IMG/VR virus record: IMGVR_UViG_3300022200_007389
Span: 1-20,562 of that record
DNA: 20,562 nucleotides
From: a virus
Strand: one strand, 5' to 3'
In this document: piece after piece, positions 1-6,435 of the stretch
Layout: each line of letters opens with the position of its first letter
Position numbering within the stretch: position 1 is the stretch's first letter
Notes under the pieces: model-generated
Databases searched by the model: none
What the model was told of the DNA's origin: nothing
Seen by the model: only the letters and a program-made list of their open reading frames with translations
Translations under genes and position numbers: made by a program

Positions 1-880
1 GGTCAGCGCCTGGCACTTGCTTAAACAGCTCCGGTAAATCTTCAATATCTACCCCGTATCCGAACACCGCATAATCAATATAAAACTTTTTATCCCGAAT
101 AAACCCTCGCGTGATTGCTGTCGGGTCTTGCGCAAAACCCCAGTCTGCGCCGAAGAAAAAACGCTCCTCTTTGCCCGCTGTAAATTCCTGAACCGTCCAT
201 TTGTCTTTTAAAATTTGTGCATCACTGTTTGACCAATAATACCCATCCCAAATATGCGCATACAACCCAGAATCCATTGTCTTTTGTGCGTGCTGCCGCT
301 GTTCTTCCAGCACATCTGGAAACCACGGATTATCTGAGTAATTGACCTTCGCTATCGCACTGCGCGGCGGGGTGTTTTGAATAAAACGTTCATCGACGGG
401 GCTGTTTTCGGTGCGTGGGTTCCAGATGACCCAGATTTCAGACTTTGGCGCTCGGATGGTGGGTTCTAAATCCAACCAACTGGCCTCAGGAATATCCTCA
501 GCTTCTTCGACAATGCAAAGGTCAATCTGAGCCATCGACTTAATACTCCCCATATTATGACGCAAACCCCGAAAGATAAACTCCGTGCCGTTTTTACCGC
601 GCAGATAATCCACGCCAATCTCATAATGCGCTTCTAAAAATGGCACCGATTGAATCGCGTTTTTTAATTCGGCATGAAACGATTCTTTAATCGAAACCTG
701 CAACTCTCGAGTACATAAAATCCGCAACTTTTCCCGATACCCAGCCAAAGCCGCCATGAGCGCGAAGGCATACGACTTGCCTGACCCCCTCCCCCCATAA
801 GCACATCGGTATCGAACCGCCCCGCGTTCCGGCAAAAAGACATCAGCAAACACATCACCCAACTTAATCTGGTCGGACAA
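1..880 (-). CDS. terL: Terminase large subunit (3' end beyond the window)
   Basis: This is the ATPase-nuclease motor that packages DNA into the prohead. The first 293 residues are visible and the gene runs off the left edge. A Walker A motif, GGRGSGKS, lies at residues 29-36, a Walker B-like LCIVEEAED at about 121-129, and a coupling motif, VIWNP, at about 151-155. The nuclease domain begins with FGADWGFAQDPTA near 244-255, whose Asp is the usual first metal ligand. The layout fits the PBSX/Terminase_3 type. No ATG is available because an in-frame stop lies just upstream. I chose TTG at 880 because GAGGTGG sits 5-6 nt before it; TTG at 892 or 862 are alternatives. The start overlaps the end of the small subunit gene by 17 nt, which suggests translational coupling. 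Confidence 0.93.
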   Translation of the reverse strand, partial: MSDQIKLGDVFADVFLPERGAVRYRCAYGGRGSGKSYAFALMAALAGYREKLRILCTRELQVSIKESFHAELKNAIQSVPFLEAHYEIGVDYLRGKNGTEFIFRGLRHNMGSIKSMAQIDLCIVEEAEDIPEASWLDLEPTIRAPKSEIWVIWNPRTENSPVDERFIQNTPPRSAIAKVNYSDNPWFPDVLEEQRQHAQKTMDSGLYAHIWDGYYWSNSDAQILKDKWTVQEFTAGKEERFFFGADWGFAQDPTAITRGFIRDKKFYIDYAVFGYGVDIEDLPELFKQVPGAD

Positions 881-1250
881 ACACCACCTCAACCGGTCTT
901 AAACTGCCATCGCTGTTCGTAATATCATGCTTAACGGGTTCATTAAAACCATGCATGGCGTTAATCTCTTTAACTGCGGCCACCCGATCTGAGTTCTTAT
1001 CCCCATGACTGGCAATCTCAGCTAAAATCTCAACCGATTGCGCCCGCGTCCAAATTCCTTGTTCCGCCAGTTCTTGCTTAATCTCATCTATCCTTGGTGA
1101 AACCTTAGACGCCAATGCCGAAGCATTTGACCAAATCGTATTCTCTTTTAAATCACTGGCATTCTTTTTAATTTGTCGATAAGCGTCTGAATAACTGGTT
1201 CCATTCGCCACTAACTGCGCAAATCTTTCTTCTCTCGCATTTAGTTTCAT
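864..1250 (-). CDS. terS: Terminase small subunit
   Basis: A 128-residue protein directly upstream of and overlapping the large terminase gene. The N-terminal part (residues 1-60: LNAREERFAQLVANGTSYSD and following) has the form of the Terminase_2 helix-turn-helix that recognises the packaging site: a 'reerFa.lva.G.s.sdAYr' helix followed by a 'NAsaLaskv..RI.Elk' segment. The rest is a helical region (about 70-100: AEIASHGDKNSDRVAAVKE) resembling the oligomerisation part of these proteins. Family knowledge says it forms a ring and loads the large subunit on DNA. The start ATG overlaps the stop of the upstream zinc-ribbon peptide (ATGA). Position and sequence agree, so I am fairly sure of the role. 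Confidence 0.88.
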   Translation of the reverse strand: MKLNAREERFAQLVANGTSYSDAYRQIKKNASDLKENTIWSNASALASKVSPRIDEIKQELAEQGIWTRAQSVEILAEIASHGDKNSDRVAAVKEINAMHGFNEPVKHDITNSDGSLRPVEVVFVRPD

Positions 1251-1381
1251 CGCTGATGCTCAATCTTCGGCAGGTCTTTAATGCTGAAATACTGCTCACA
1301 CGGCACACAGTACGCCTGGTTGCTGCCGTAAAAGTACGACAAATTTTTATTGCCACACTTTGGGCATTGATGTTCACTCAT
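1247..1381 (-). CDS. Small zinc-ribbon protein (44 aa)
   Basis: A short gene coding for a 44-residue protein, MSEHQCPKCGNKNLSYFYGS and onward. Two Cys pairs, CPKC near residue 6 and CVPC near 25, are spaced as in a zinc ribbon. It ends in ATGA overlap with terminase small and starts in overlap with another zinc-ribbon gene, so four genes in a row (1520 to 1) are coupled. The function is unknown. Small zinc ribbons beside terminase are common in phages and may bind nucleic acid or a host protein. The overlaps at both ends and the paired cysteines are the evidence that it is real. Confidence 0.72.
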   Translation of the reverse strand: MSEHQCPKCGNKNLSYFYGSNQAYCVPCEQYFSIKDLPKIEHQR

Positions 1382-1520
1382 GATCCATTTCCTCTGGATA
1401 ATCTTCATGGCCGCAATACGGGCATTTAAGCTTCTGCAACACGAAATCCCCGATGCTCCACCACATTGAACACTTCATGCACATGAAATGATGCAGTTGT
1501 TCGACGCTGTACTTAATCAT
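1374..1520 (-). CDS. Small zinc-ribbon protein (48 aa)
   Basis: Encodes 48 residues starting MIKYSVEQLHHFMCMKCSMW. Cys pairs CMKC (about 14-17) and CPYC (about 33-36) suggest a second zinc ribbon, different in sequence from the one that follows. The start has GGTGAT about 4-9 nt upstream and overlaps the stop of the preceding membrane peptide. The stop overlaps the start of the 44-residue zinc-ribbon gene (ATGAGTGA). The cysteines and the chain of overlaps support it as a real gene; no function can be assigned. Confidence 0.7.
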   Translation of the reverse strand: MIKYSVEQLHHFMCMKCSMWWSIGDFVLQKLKCPYCGHEDYPEEMDHE

Positions 1521-1632
1521 CAAAATCACCAAAAAAATGACGATAGAACAGATTAATCGCTAAAACCGCCACAAGTGGTAGGGCAATCAACAAAAACGCC
1601 GCTATGCTTAAAAATTTAAGAATTTCGTGCAT
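1513..1632 (-). CDS. Single-span membrane peptide (39 aa)
   Basis: A 39-residue peptide with one hydrophobic stretch of about 20 residues (FLSIAAFLLIALPLVAVLAI, residues 7-26), then a short tail with basic residues and an acidic end (FGDFDD). It should insert once in the inner membrane. Its stop overlaps the start of the 48-residue zinc-ribbon gene. A tiny membrane peptide could be a holin-like, superinfection-exclusion or leader peptide, but nothing here decides between these. Confidence 0.5.
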   Translation of the reverse strand: MHEILKFLSIAAFLLIALPLVAVLAINLFYRHFFGDFDD

Positions 1633-1634
1633 AA

Positions 1635-1694
1635 TCACCACGCCCAATAAAAAACAACAGATGCAATCAATACAAAAACCACAACATTATTCAC
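1635..1694 (-). CDS. Possible 19-aa hydrophobic peptide, GTG start
   Basis: A GTG codon inside the last codons of the dUTPase gene opens a 19-residue reading frame, almost entirely hydrophobic (VVVFVLIASVVFYWAW), ending 2 nt before the start of the next membrane peptide. The tight packing fits the operon style here, but it is short, starts with GTG and lacks a strong ribosome site. It may be an artefact. Confidence 0.22.
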   Translation of the reverse strand: MNNVVVFVLIASVVFYWAW

Positions 1695-2136
1695 CAGTGC
1701 TTCCAAAGCCACCCTCCCCGCGTTCGGTTTCTTGACTGAATGATTCAACTTCGGTGAAATAGCTCAGACTGGTTAACGCCGGCGCAATCATCAATTGCAC
1801 GACACGAGCATCCGGTTGAATGGTGACAATTTCATTCGATAAATTAATTAACGTTGCTAAAATCTCACCCTGATAGTCTGCGTCAATGATTCCAATTCCG
1901 TTGGCTAAACTAATCCCACGAGCACCCCAGCTTGAACGGATCGCCAACTGACCCATTAACGACCTGTTTTTAATAAACATTGCAATGCCAGTCGATAGCT
2001 TAAAAATTTGACCCGGATACAACGTCAGCGGTTCATCAATCATCGCGTGTAAATCCACCGCCGCGCTATCTTTGCTTCCGCGTGTTAATTTAGCGCGCGC
2101 GTCTAATTTCTTAAATTCGATTCTGTGTATTTGCAT
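1687..2136 (-). CDS. dut: dUTP diphosphatase (dUTPase)
   Basis: Hydrolyses dUTP to dUMP and pyrophosphate, keeping uracil out of phage DNA and supplying dUMP for thymidylate synthesis. It is a trimeric cytoplasmic enzyme. All five family motifs are recognisable: I, SAAVDLHA (about 24-31, slightly divergent from AGxDL); II, IRSSWGARG (about 67-75); III, GIGIIDADYQGEI (about 80-92), with the catalytic Asp; IV, RVVQLMI (about 111-117); and V, the C-terminal arm RGEGGFGSTG. About 149 residues is the normal length. Two adjacent ATGs exist (2139 and 2136); the second is better spaced from GGGGG. It overlaps the stop of the DUF6378-like gene. Confidence 0.95.
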   Translation of the reverse strand: MQIHRIEFKKLDARAKLTRGSKDSAAVDLHAMIDEPLTLYPGQIFKLSTGIAMFIKNRSLMGQLAIRSSWGARGISLANGIGIIDADYQGEILATLINLSNEIVTIQPDARVVQLMIAPALTSLSYFTEVESFSQETERGEGGFGSTGE

Positions 2137-2510
2137 CATTCCCCCGTCAATTCTTTATCCACCAGCGTGGCGTAACCGGCAATATCCCGCCATGAATCAA
2201 AATAATCCGGATCACCATTGAGAATACGCCCGATCTTATGCGCAATCATTTCTAACGCTTCGGTTTGATACGGGGCCAAATCATTCCAGCGCCGTCCGCT
2301 TTGCATCACGATTTTGATGTTTTGCGTCAAAACCGCATGGTCGCAGAAATCACCGTACCGATTGCCACGTTCTTTCAGCGTCGCTTCCAACTCGCTGTCT
2401 TGTTTCATCTTCGACTCATAACGCCATGCTTCTTCTGTCATTTCAATCCTCGGTACGTTGTACAAGTTCACCGGCGGCAACCAAAAATCAGGCCACTTAA
2501 TGCTCATCAT
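2136..2510 (-). CDS. DUF6378-like phage protein
   Basis: A 124-residue protein. The segment from about 46 to 120 (KERGNRYGDFCDHAVLTQNI, then EALEMIAHKIGRILNGDPDY and DSWRDIAGYATLV) matches a pattern I associate with DUF6378, common in phage and prophage nucleotide-metabolism or replication regions. The biochemical role is not known. The conserved E..D/H..D residues in helices recall all-alpha NTP pyrophosphohydrolases, and the dUTPase neighbour fits that, but this link is inference. Start codons at 2510 or 2507 are equally possible. It overlaps the neighbours at both ends. Confidence 0.8.
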   Translation of the reverse strand: MMSIKWPDFWLPPVNLYNVPRIEMTEEAWRYESKMKQDSELEATLKERGNRYGDFCDHAVLTQNIKIVMQSGRRWNDLAPYQTEALEMIAHKIGRILNGDPDYFDSWRDIAGYATLVDKELTGE

Positions 2511-2658
2511 CTAAACGACTGACTAGCAAATCGACTGCAAAAACGATTTGTTCAAAAATCTGGCTGGTAAAATCATCCCCGCTTCGCATCAAATACCCCT
2601 CAACCTGCGATAGCACCCGCACAATATCCATCGCTTCTTTTCGATCCAGCTCAATCAT
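2497..2658 (-). CDS. Small acidic protein of unknown function (53 aa)
   Basis: Encodes 53 residues, from MIELDRKEAMDIVRVLSQVE to a strongly acidic LVSRLDDEH. It appears all-helical, with an amphipathic pattern and no known motif. Its start overlaps the stop of the 21-residue membrane peptide (ATGA type), and its end overlaps the DUF6378-like gene by 14 nt. Consistent overlaps in a compact operon are the main evidence. I do not recognise the family. Confidence 0.6.
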   Translation of the reverse strand: MIELDRKEAMDIVRVLSQVEGYLMRSGDDFTSQIFEQIVFAVDLLVSRLDDEH

Positions 2659-2720
2659 AAATTAAACATCCCCCATAAAATCCCAATTGCAATCGCTGAC
2701 ACCCACACACACACGGCCAT
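2655..2720 (-). CDS. Tiny membrane peptide (21 aa)
   Basis: The rusA stop codon and this ATG overlap (TGATG). The frame gives 21 residues, MAVCVWVSAIAIGILWGMFN and a final Leu, nearly all hydrophobic, enough for one membrane span. The stop overlaps the next gene's ATG. It closes a gap that would otherwise be the only unused stretch in this part of the operon. Very short, so confidence is limited. Confidence 0.4.
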   Translation of the reverse strand: MAVCVWVSAIAIGILWGMFNL

Positions 2721-3073
2721 CAGCAAATGACCTTCAAACACAACTCGATTCTCGGATTTGTCTTGTCCGGTTTTTCTCTTTTGATCCACAATTCCTCCAC
2801 TTGCTTGTCATCCACCCACACCCCCGCCAGCGTTAACGCATCAAACACCGCTTTTGGGTAATTATCTAAATCTCGTTTCCTTCTATCCTTCGGGAACACC
2901 CGCATAGACACCGATACCGGCTCACTTAAACCTGGCGCCACTTTACCCAGTAATTCCACCATCGTTTTTTTATACGCCTTGCCCTCCGGACTGATCACCG
3001 TATGCCCCCTAAAATGGCGGTAATAGCGGTTATTGCTCGGTGGGATCGGGATCGATGCCTCAAAGGTGGTCAT
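2720..3073 (-). CDS. rusA: RusA-type Holliday junction resolvase
   Basis: A 117-residue dimeric endonuclease that cuts Holliday junctions symmetrically. In phages it resolves branched replication and recombination intermediates before packaging. The N-terminus has the typical IPIPPSNNRYYRH strand. The active-site region RRKRDLDNYPKAVFDAL (about 64-80) followed by GVWVDDKQV (84-92) carries the Asp residues at 68, 70 and 88/89 and the Lys at 74, equivalent to the essential acidic residues and lysine of E. coli RusA. Length is standard. It partners logically with the RecE/RecT genes of the other operon. The start overlaps the previous gene by 14 nt. Confidence 0.94.
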   Translation of the reverse strand: MTTFEASIPIPPSNNRYYRHFRGHTVISPEGKAYKKTMVELLGKVAPGLSEPVSVSMRVFPKDRRKRDLDNYPKAVFDALTLAGVWVDDKQVEELWIKREKPDKTNPRIELCLKVIC

Positions 3074-3272
3074 ACAGTTGTAGATTGATGTAATCGTTAA
3101 ACGTATCCTGACGCGCCACGGTCAGCGGATCAGGTGATTCATACAGACAACTGGCTAAACGAATCGCCACCCGTTCTGCAAACGCTTCTCGCACCGCATA
3201 ATTCGGCGCTGGCCGGCCCGCTTTTTTACAGCGAGCCACAAACCAGGCAATGTCTTGTTCCCAGGCGTCCAT
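3060..3272 (-). CDS. Hypothetical helical protein (70 aa)
   Basis: A 70-residue protein beginning MDAWEQDIAWFVARCKKAGR. It looks helical, with many Ala, Arg and Glu residues, and carries no recognised motif. ATG at 3272 was chosen over an in-frame TTG at 3278. An AGG lies about 9 nt upstream. The gene begins right after the HNH gene stop and overlaps rusA by 14 nt. No function can be assigned; a partner for RusA or a small nucleic-acid-binding protein are possibilities only because of position. Confidence 0.65.
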   Translation of the reverse strand: MDAWEQDIAWFVARCKKAGRPAPNYAVREAFAERVAIRLASCLYESPDPLTVARQDTFNDYINLQLYDHL

Positions 3273-3274
3273 GA

Positions 3275-3751
3275 TCAAAAACCTATGGCATCATTTTCTT
3301 TATGCCATGCTCGATGACATTCAGAACATAACCATCGAACAGACAATGGTTGATTGTAATCATCATGATGACCTTCAATCCTCACTCCCGTCTTTCCGCA
3401 TTCAGAACACATTTTTTGTTTCATTAAATTTCCCTTCTTAATCGCATTATTTACCTGATTAATCACTTGTCGTTTTTTCGAATTATTTAAAACCCATTTT
3501 CTTTTTGCCCTGTTATGGGCCTCCTTGCCCTGTTCTGTATTTGAATAGGATTGTCTGGCTTCCACTCTATCTGGATTGTTTGCCCTGCTTCTGTCATATT
3601 CAAGATAATAATCTAAGTTTTTAAGTCGATTTTCTTGAGTATCTTTTTTATTGCATTCCTTACACTTGTTTAAATGACCATCACCCATAGCCTTATGTTT
3701 ATAAAAATCATTTAATGGTTTTTTCTCATTACACTTAAAACAAGTTTTCAT
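3275..3751 (-). CDS. HNH-type zinc-finger protein, AT-rich insertion
   Basis: A 158-residue protein with two Cys-rich ends. The N-terminus (MKTCFKCNEKKPLNDFYKHK, then CKEC) is a zinc-ribbon found in many phage HNH proteins. The C-terminus has MCSECGKTG, IEGHHDDYNQPLSV and LCSECHRAWH, an HNH-like layout with HH-D and two CxxC pairs. The middle (about 40-105) is basic with many Asn and Lys codons and probably binds DNA. Base composition is clearly more AT-rich than in the genes on either side, so it may be a later arrival (homing-type or moron gene). ATG at 3751 follows AGGTG by 6 nt; GTG at 3760 is less likely. It may be a nicking or homing endonuclease, or a non-catalytic DNA-binding protein. 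Confidence 0.8.
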   Translation of the reverse strand: MKTCFKCNEKKPLNDFYKHKAMGDGHLNKCKECNKKDTQENRLKNLDYYLEYDRSRANNPDRVEARQSYSNTEQGKEAHNRAKRKWVLNNSKKRQVINQVNNAIKKGNLMKQKMCSECGKTGVRIEGHHDDYNQPLSVRWLCSECHRAWHKENDAIGF

Positions 3752-3802
3752 CCTATTCACCTAAAATCATTTAATTTTTTAACCGTCGCTAAATGTAACG
3801 AC

Positions 3803-4111
3803 TTAGTTAAAAGGTATATCATCTTCAAAGTCTTCATCTTTCGCCGGTGCGGATTCTGATCCATTGCTTTTTGCCGGTGCATCGTCATCGTCAAAAATCG
3901 ACACCATCAAGTTATCGCGGATGTCTTTGCCGTTTTGACGGTTCATGATGTTTTGCAGCATCAAACAACCGGCCAGATTCACCGTCGGGTCAATCAACAC
4001 AAACTCGTTATCGTCTTTTTTGATGATTGATCCCAAACGCACATAGCGCCCCTTTTTCTCCCCGTCTCGGTTTGTGTATTCACCGGTTTTAATCACTAAG
4101 CGTTTAGCCAT
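3803..4111 (-). CDS. SSB-like single-stranded DNA-binding protein
   Basis: A 102-residue protein beginning MAKRLVIKTGEYTNRDGEKK. The first 75 residues look beta-rich, with an IKTGEY..RDGEKKGRYVRLG pattern seen in small phage ssDNA-binding-like proteins. A flexible Ala/Ser/Lys segment follows, then an acidic tail EDFEDDIPFN. This resembles the DDDIPF tail with which bacterial SSB recruits partner proteins, with an added Asn at the end. It is therefore probably a ssDNA-binding protein that recruits replication or recombination factors. ATG at 4111 has AAGG at a suitable distance; an upstream TTG at 4138 would add nine residues and is unlikely. It overlaps the previous gene by 8 nt. Confidence 0.68.
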   Translation of the reverse strand: MAKRLVIKTGEYTNRDGEKKGRYVRLGSIIKKDDNEFVLIDPTVNLAGCLMLQNIMNRQNGKDIRDNLMVSIFDDDDAPAKSNGSESAPAKDEDFEDDIPFN

Positions 4112-4385
4112 TGAGTGTGCCTTTTTTGCGTGGAGCAAATCGCCCCTGTTTTAAAATTAACTCGCCGTTCATTTCGACCGCCAGCGCCTCCGGTTTCCCG
4201 AAGGTCGCATTGAAAGCGGTTAAAAACTCAGCGAGTGGTGGTTCTTCGGTTTGTATCCGGCTCCAGACCTCGGCCCGATTTGTGCGTTCAGCCTGTACCG
4301 CCTGTGCAGCGGCTTCGGCTTCTCGCTCGGCCTTGATTCGGGCTTTGGCTTGGAGTCGGGTTAAGCTTTCTTGCAGACTATCCAT
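4104..4385 (-). CDS. Hypothetical protein with N-terminal coiled coil
   Basis: A 93-residue protein. Residues 1-50 are rich in Ala, Glu, Arg and Gln (LQAKARIKAEREAEAAAQAV) and should form a helix or coiled coil. The C-terminal half (PPLAEFLTAFNATFGKPEAL, then GRFAPRKKG) ends in basic residues. The start is well supported by AAGGAG 5 nt upstream, inside the last codons of the HTH gene. The next gene starts within its last codons. I do not recognise a family; a small accessory protein of replication is the simplest reading from context. Confidence 0.65.
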   Translation of the reverse strand: MDSLQESLTRLQAKARIKAEREAEAAAQAVQAERTNRAEVWSRIQTEEPPLAEFLTAFNATFGKPEALAVEMNGELILKQGRFAPRKKGTLNG

Positions 4386-4662
4386 GCATCTCCTTCAAAA
4401 TGGCATCCGCTAAATCCATGCTGAACTCAACCCCGAATTTATCAATGATCTTTTCAGCGGCGGTTGTGGGTTTCGTGTACTGCGTGATCCGATAGCCATC
4501 CACTTTGCGTTTAGGTTTTTGTTCCATTTTTGAAGTTATAACTTCATTTTTGGAACAATCCCTATTGATGGTTGCAACACCAACACCCAACACCTCAGCC
4601 GCTTCCCGTTGAGTCATGCCGTCATTTATAACTTCTATTTGGATTTCCTGAAAAATCTTCAT
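4378..4662 (-). CDS. Small helix-turn-helix protein
   Basis: About 94 residues if started at ATG 4662 (MKIFQEIQIEVINDGMTQRE). Residues 16-34, GMTQREAAEVLGVGVATINR, read clearly as a helix-turn-helix, like those of sigma-type or ParB-like proteins. After a basic linker (KPKRKVDG) comes a helical end, KIIDKFGVEFSMDLADAILK. An upstream ATG at 4725 would add 21 hydrophobic residues lying fully inside the preceding gene, so I prefer the shorter form, which still overlaps that gene by 41 nt. It probably binds DNA. The target is unknown, although the adjacent methyltransferase and nuclease-like genes make it a possible controller of that group. Confidence 0.7.
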   Translation of the reverse strand: MKIFQEIQIEVINDGMTQREAAEVLGVGVATINRDCSKNEVITSKMEQKPKRKVDGYRITQYTKPTTAAEKIIDKFGVEFSMDLADAILKEMHG

Positions 4663-5185
4663 AAATGGCCGCCCATAAATCACGTCTAGGCACAAACACA
4701 CATTCGGAATGGTAATTATTTCCATTGCTTCTATATGTTTTTTGTTTTGCCTTCTTATAAACTTTTGACCATGCTGTAACTCGTTTAGAAAAAGCAGCCA
4801 ACAACATAGGAAACGGAATCAACATCCAACGCCCTGTCTCTTTCCAAAACCATAAAATATAATCTGTCCTTTTTTCCTGGTTTAACGTCCAACCTTTGAT
4901 ATTTTTTTCGACAACCGAAAATGTTTCTAAGGCAATATCATCAAATCCTTTGAGCGCCCAATCTTCTTCTCTAACTTTACAATCAATACCTAAATGCTTT
5001 CCGCTTTCATGCTCAACCCAAAAGTCAACGCCATTCCGATCATTCTTCTCGTGTGATGGGTTTACATTAAGCGCACCTGGAATCTGATCTAACAGTATTT
5101 TTTCAATGGATATGTTTTCAGAAGCACCTTGACTCATTGCCAGTCTTTCATCAAATTCATAAACAATCGGCTTACTTAATTCCAT
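4622..5185 (-). CDS. PD-(D/E)XK nuclease-like protein
   Basis: A 187-residue protein starting MELSKPIVYEFDERLAMSQG. The centre, NDRNGVDFWVEHESGKHLGI followed by DCKVRE (residues 48-73), fits a PD-(D/E)XK active site: Asp54 on one strand, then Asp68-x-Lys70 on the next. An N-terminal helix carries Glu residues, and a later WFWKETGRWMLIPFP segment (about 112-126) looks like the following core strands. Family knowledge links this fold to restriction, repair and junction nucleases, so endonuclease activity is inferred. The start has GGGGGG 3-4 nt upstream and overlaps the end of the adenine methyltransferase gene by 14 nt; a longer in-frame start would lie well inside that gene. It may be the cutting partner of the methyltransferase, or a DNA-processing nuclease. 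Confidence 0.62.
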   Translation of the reverse strand: MELSKPIVYEFDERLAMSQGASENISIEKILLDQIPGALNVNPSHEKNDRNGVDFWVEHESGKHLGIDCKVREEDWALKGFDDIALETFSVVEKNIKGWTLNQEKRTDYILWFWKETGRWMLIPFPMLLAAFSKRVTAWSKVYKKAKQKTYRSNGNNYHSECVFVPRRDLWAAIYEDFSGNPNRSYK

Positions 5186-6314
5186 TTTCCCCCCACGAAG
5201 ACCAGTCTTTTCTATCTCCCCTTGAAAACAGTTCCAAATATGGCCCATGACTACAAGACTCGACCAAATCATAAAATTCAACCGGTTTTGAGCTATGGCC
5301 ATTTTCACCTCTCGGTGCATCAAATCGAGTTCCAACATCTTTCCTTTTCAGTTCCAATGATCCTTTAACACCAAACAAAACATGCTCAGTTTGCCCCCTA
5401 AAATAATTTCCCATACCAAATGATGGTTTGACCCAAGTTAAACATGTGATATATCTAAAGCCCCATTTTTCTAATAGCTGAAAACCTTTTGGCAATGACC
5501 TATTTGTGATCCATAAATAGATATGCGAATCATCCATTGCCAAATCGTTAACCGGTAAATCCATCAATTTATGAATAGACAATGTTTGATAATCCGGTTT
5601 TGCCCGTCCTAATTGATCGTTATCCCCTTCATCTCCCCAATCCCATGGCGGGTCAATGACAATCGTTGGAAACTTTGCATCTATCTTTAAAATGTCAGAA
5701 TCAGCACGAGACTCAATTTTTTCCCGGTTTTCTTGCCTTTTTTGCTCACGCTGTTCTTCTTTCATTTCGCGTTTTGCTTGTGGCAATGTTTTTTCACCAT
5801 CTTTGATTTGCTTAAAAACTTCAGGTCTTTCTTGCTGAATTTTCTTTGCATCGGACACATACTTGCCACCAACTCCAACGGCTTTGGCGGCTTGGTCGCG
5901 TGACTTGGTTTGTTCTTTCGGTTCTGGTGTGGATTCACTTGGTGGCAAAATTGCCACAATGTTATCTTTCTTCAAATCAGTCCGCTCACCCTGCCTTTTC
6001 TTCGCCTCGGCTTCAAACAACGGCAACAATTCAACAGCGGCGGTGGCTTTTTGGCTTTGGCTCAAATGGCGACGTTTTAAATTCAAAGAAACAACAAAAT
6101 TTAATGGATCATCCCCTTCATAATCTTTAGTGACAGGATCAACACCCACATCTTGACAGGCTTTAAACCTATTTCTTCCGTCTAAGATTTTTCCTTCATA
6201 GAGACAGATCGGCTCTAGCAATCCGTTTTGTTTAATGTCTTGTTTTAATGCAACAAACTCATCAGGAGACATTAACGGAAAAATATCAGCGTATGGATGT
6301 GTTTTATATTGCAT
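5172..6314 (-). CDS. ParB-like / MT-A70 adenine N6-methyltransferase fusion
   Basis: A 380-residue two-domain protein. Residues 1-90 form a ParB/sulfiredoxin-like domain (PLMSPDEFVALKQDIKQNGL, then GKILDGRNRFKAC). The middle (about 100-205) is a charged linker with a KorB-like helix-turn-helix region (DQAAKAVGVGGKYVSDAKKI). Residues 215-370 are an MT-A70 type methyltransferase with catalytic DPPW at 221-224, IYLWITN near 266-272 and a late SSKPVEFYDLVE motif. It should methylate adenine N6 in DNA using S-adenosylmethionine. Similar fusions are common in phages, where they can protect DNA against host restriction or alter regulation. The start is preceded by AGGA at 7 nt, and the gene is overlapped by a 21-codon upstream frame. 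Confidence 0.9.
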   Translation of the reverse strand: MQYKTHPYADIFPLMSPDEFVALKQDIKQNGLLEPICLYEGKILDGRNRFKACQDVGVDPVTKDYEGDDPLNFVVSLNLKRRHLSQSQKATAAVELLPLFEAEAKKRQGERTDLKKDNIVAILPPSESTPEPKEQTKSRDQAAKAVGVGGKYVSDAKKIQQERPEVFKQIKDGEKTLPQAKREMKEEQREQKRQENREKIESRADSDILKIDAKFPTIVIDPPWDWGDEGDNDQLGRAKPDYQTLSIHKLMDLPVNDLAMDDSHIYLWITNRSLPKGFQLLEKWGFRYITCLTWVKPSFGMGNYFRGQTEHVLFGVKGSLELKRKDVGTRFDAPRGENGHSSKPVEFYDLVESCSHGPYLELFSRGDRKDWSSWGENGIK

Positions 6315-6369
6315 AACTATTTCCTGTCATTGTTTCAATTCCGGTTGTTTGATATATTTCTTCTGTCAT
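6304..6369 (-). CDS. 21-codon leader frame before the methyltransferase
   Basis: A reading frame of 21 residues (MTEEIYQTTGIETMTGNSYA, then Ile) with an excellent ribosome site, GAGGTG, 6 nt before its ATG. Its stop lies 8-10 nt inside the methyltransferase gene. The arrangement fits translational coupling: ribosomes ending here would reinitiate at the methyltransferase ATG. Peptide function, if any, is unknown. Confidence 0.4.
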   Translation of the reverse strand: MTEEIYQTTGIETMTGNSYAI

Positions 6370-6402
6370 TAGTTACACCTCGTGTGTGTAGTTGATGAAA
6401 GT

Positions 6403-6432
6403 CTGCGGCGGTGATGACTGCACTTGCCGCAG
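6403..6432 (-). other. Inverted repeat in the P-methyltransferase gap
   Basis: Arms CTGCGGC (6403-6409) and GCCGCAG (6426-6432) are perfect 7-bp complements with a 16-nt loop, just after the P-like gene stop. No T run follows on the minus strand, so it does not look like a full intrinsic terminator. It may be an mRNA processing or stability hairpin. Confidence 0.35.
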
Positions 6433-6435
6433 GCG

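Noticed and set aside
664-858. Leftward 64-codon frame inside the terminase large subunit gene
   Set aside because: It lies wholly inside the terminase gene in another frame; terminase has clear ATPase motifs there.
3780-3800. Short hairpin in the gap between the SSB-like and HNH genes as a terminator
   Set aside because: The stem is about 7 bp with a wobble pair and no T run follows on the minus strand, so termination is not supported.
5846-6130. Rightward frames of 86-94 codons opposite the methyltransferase gene
   Set aside because: Antisense shadows of a gene with strong domain matches; no ribosome sites or family resemblance.
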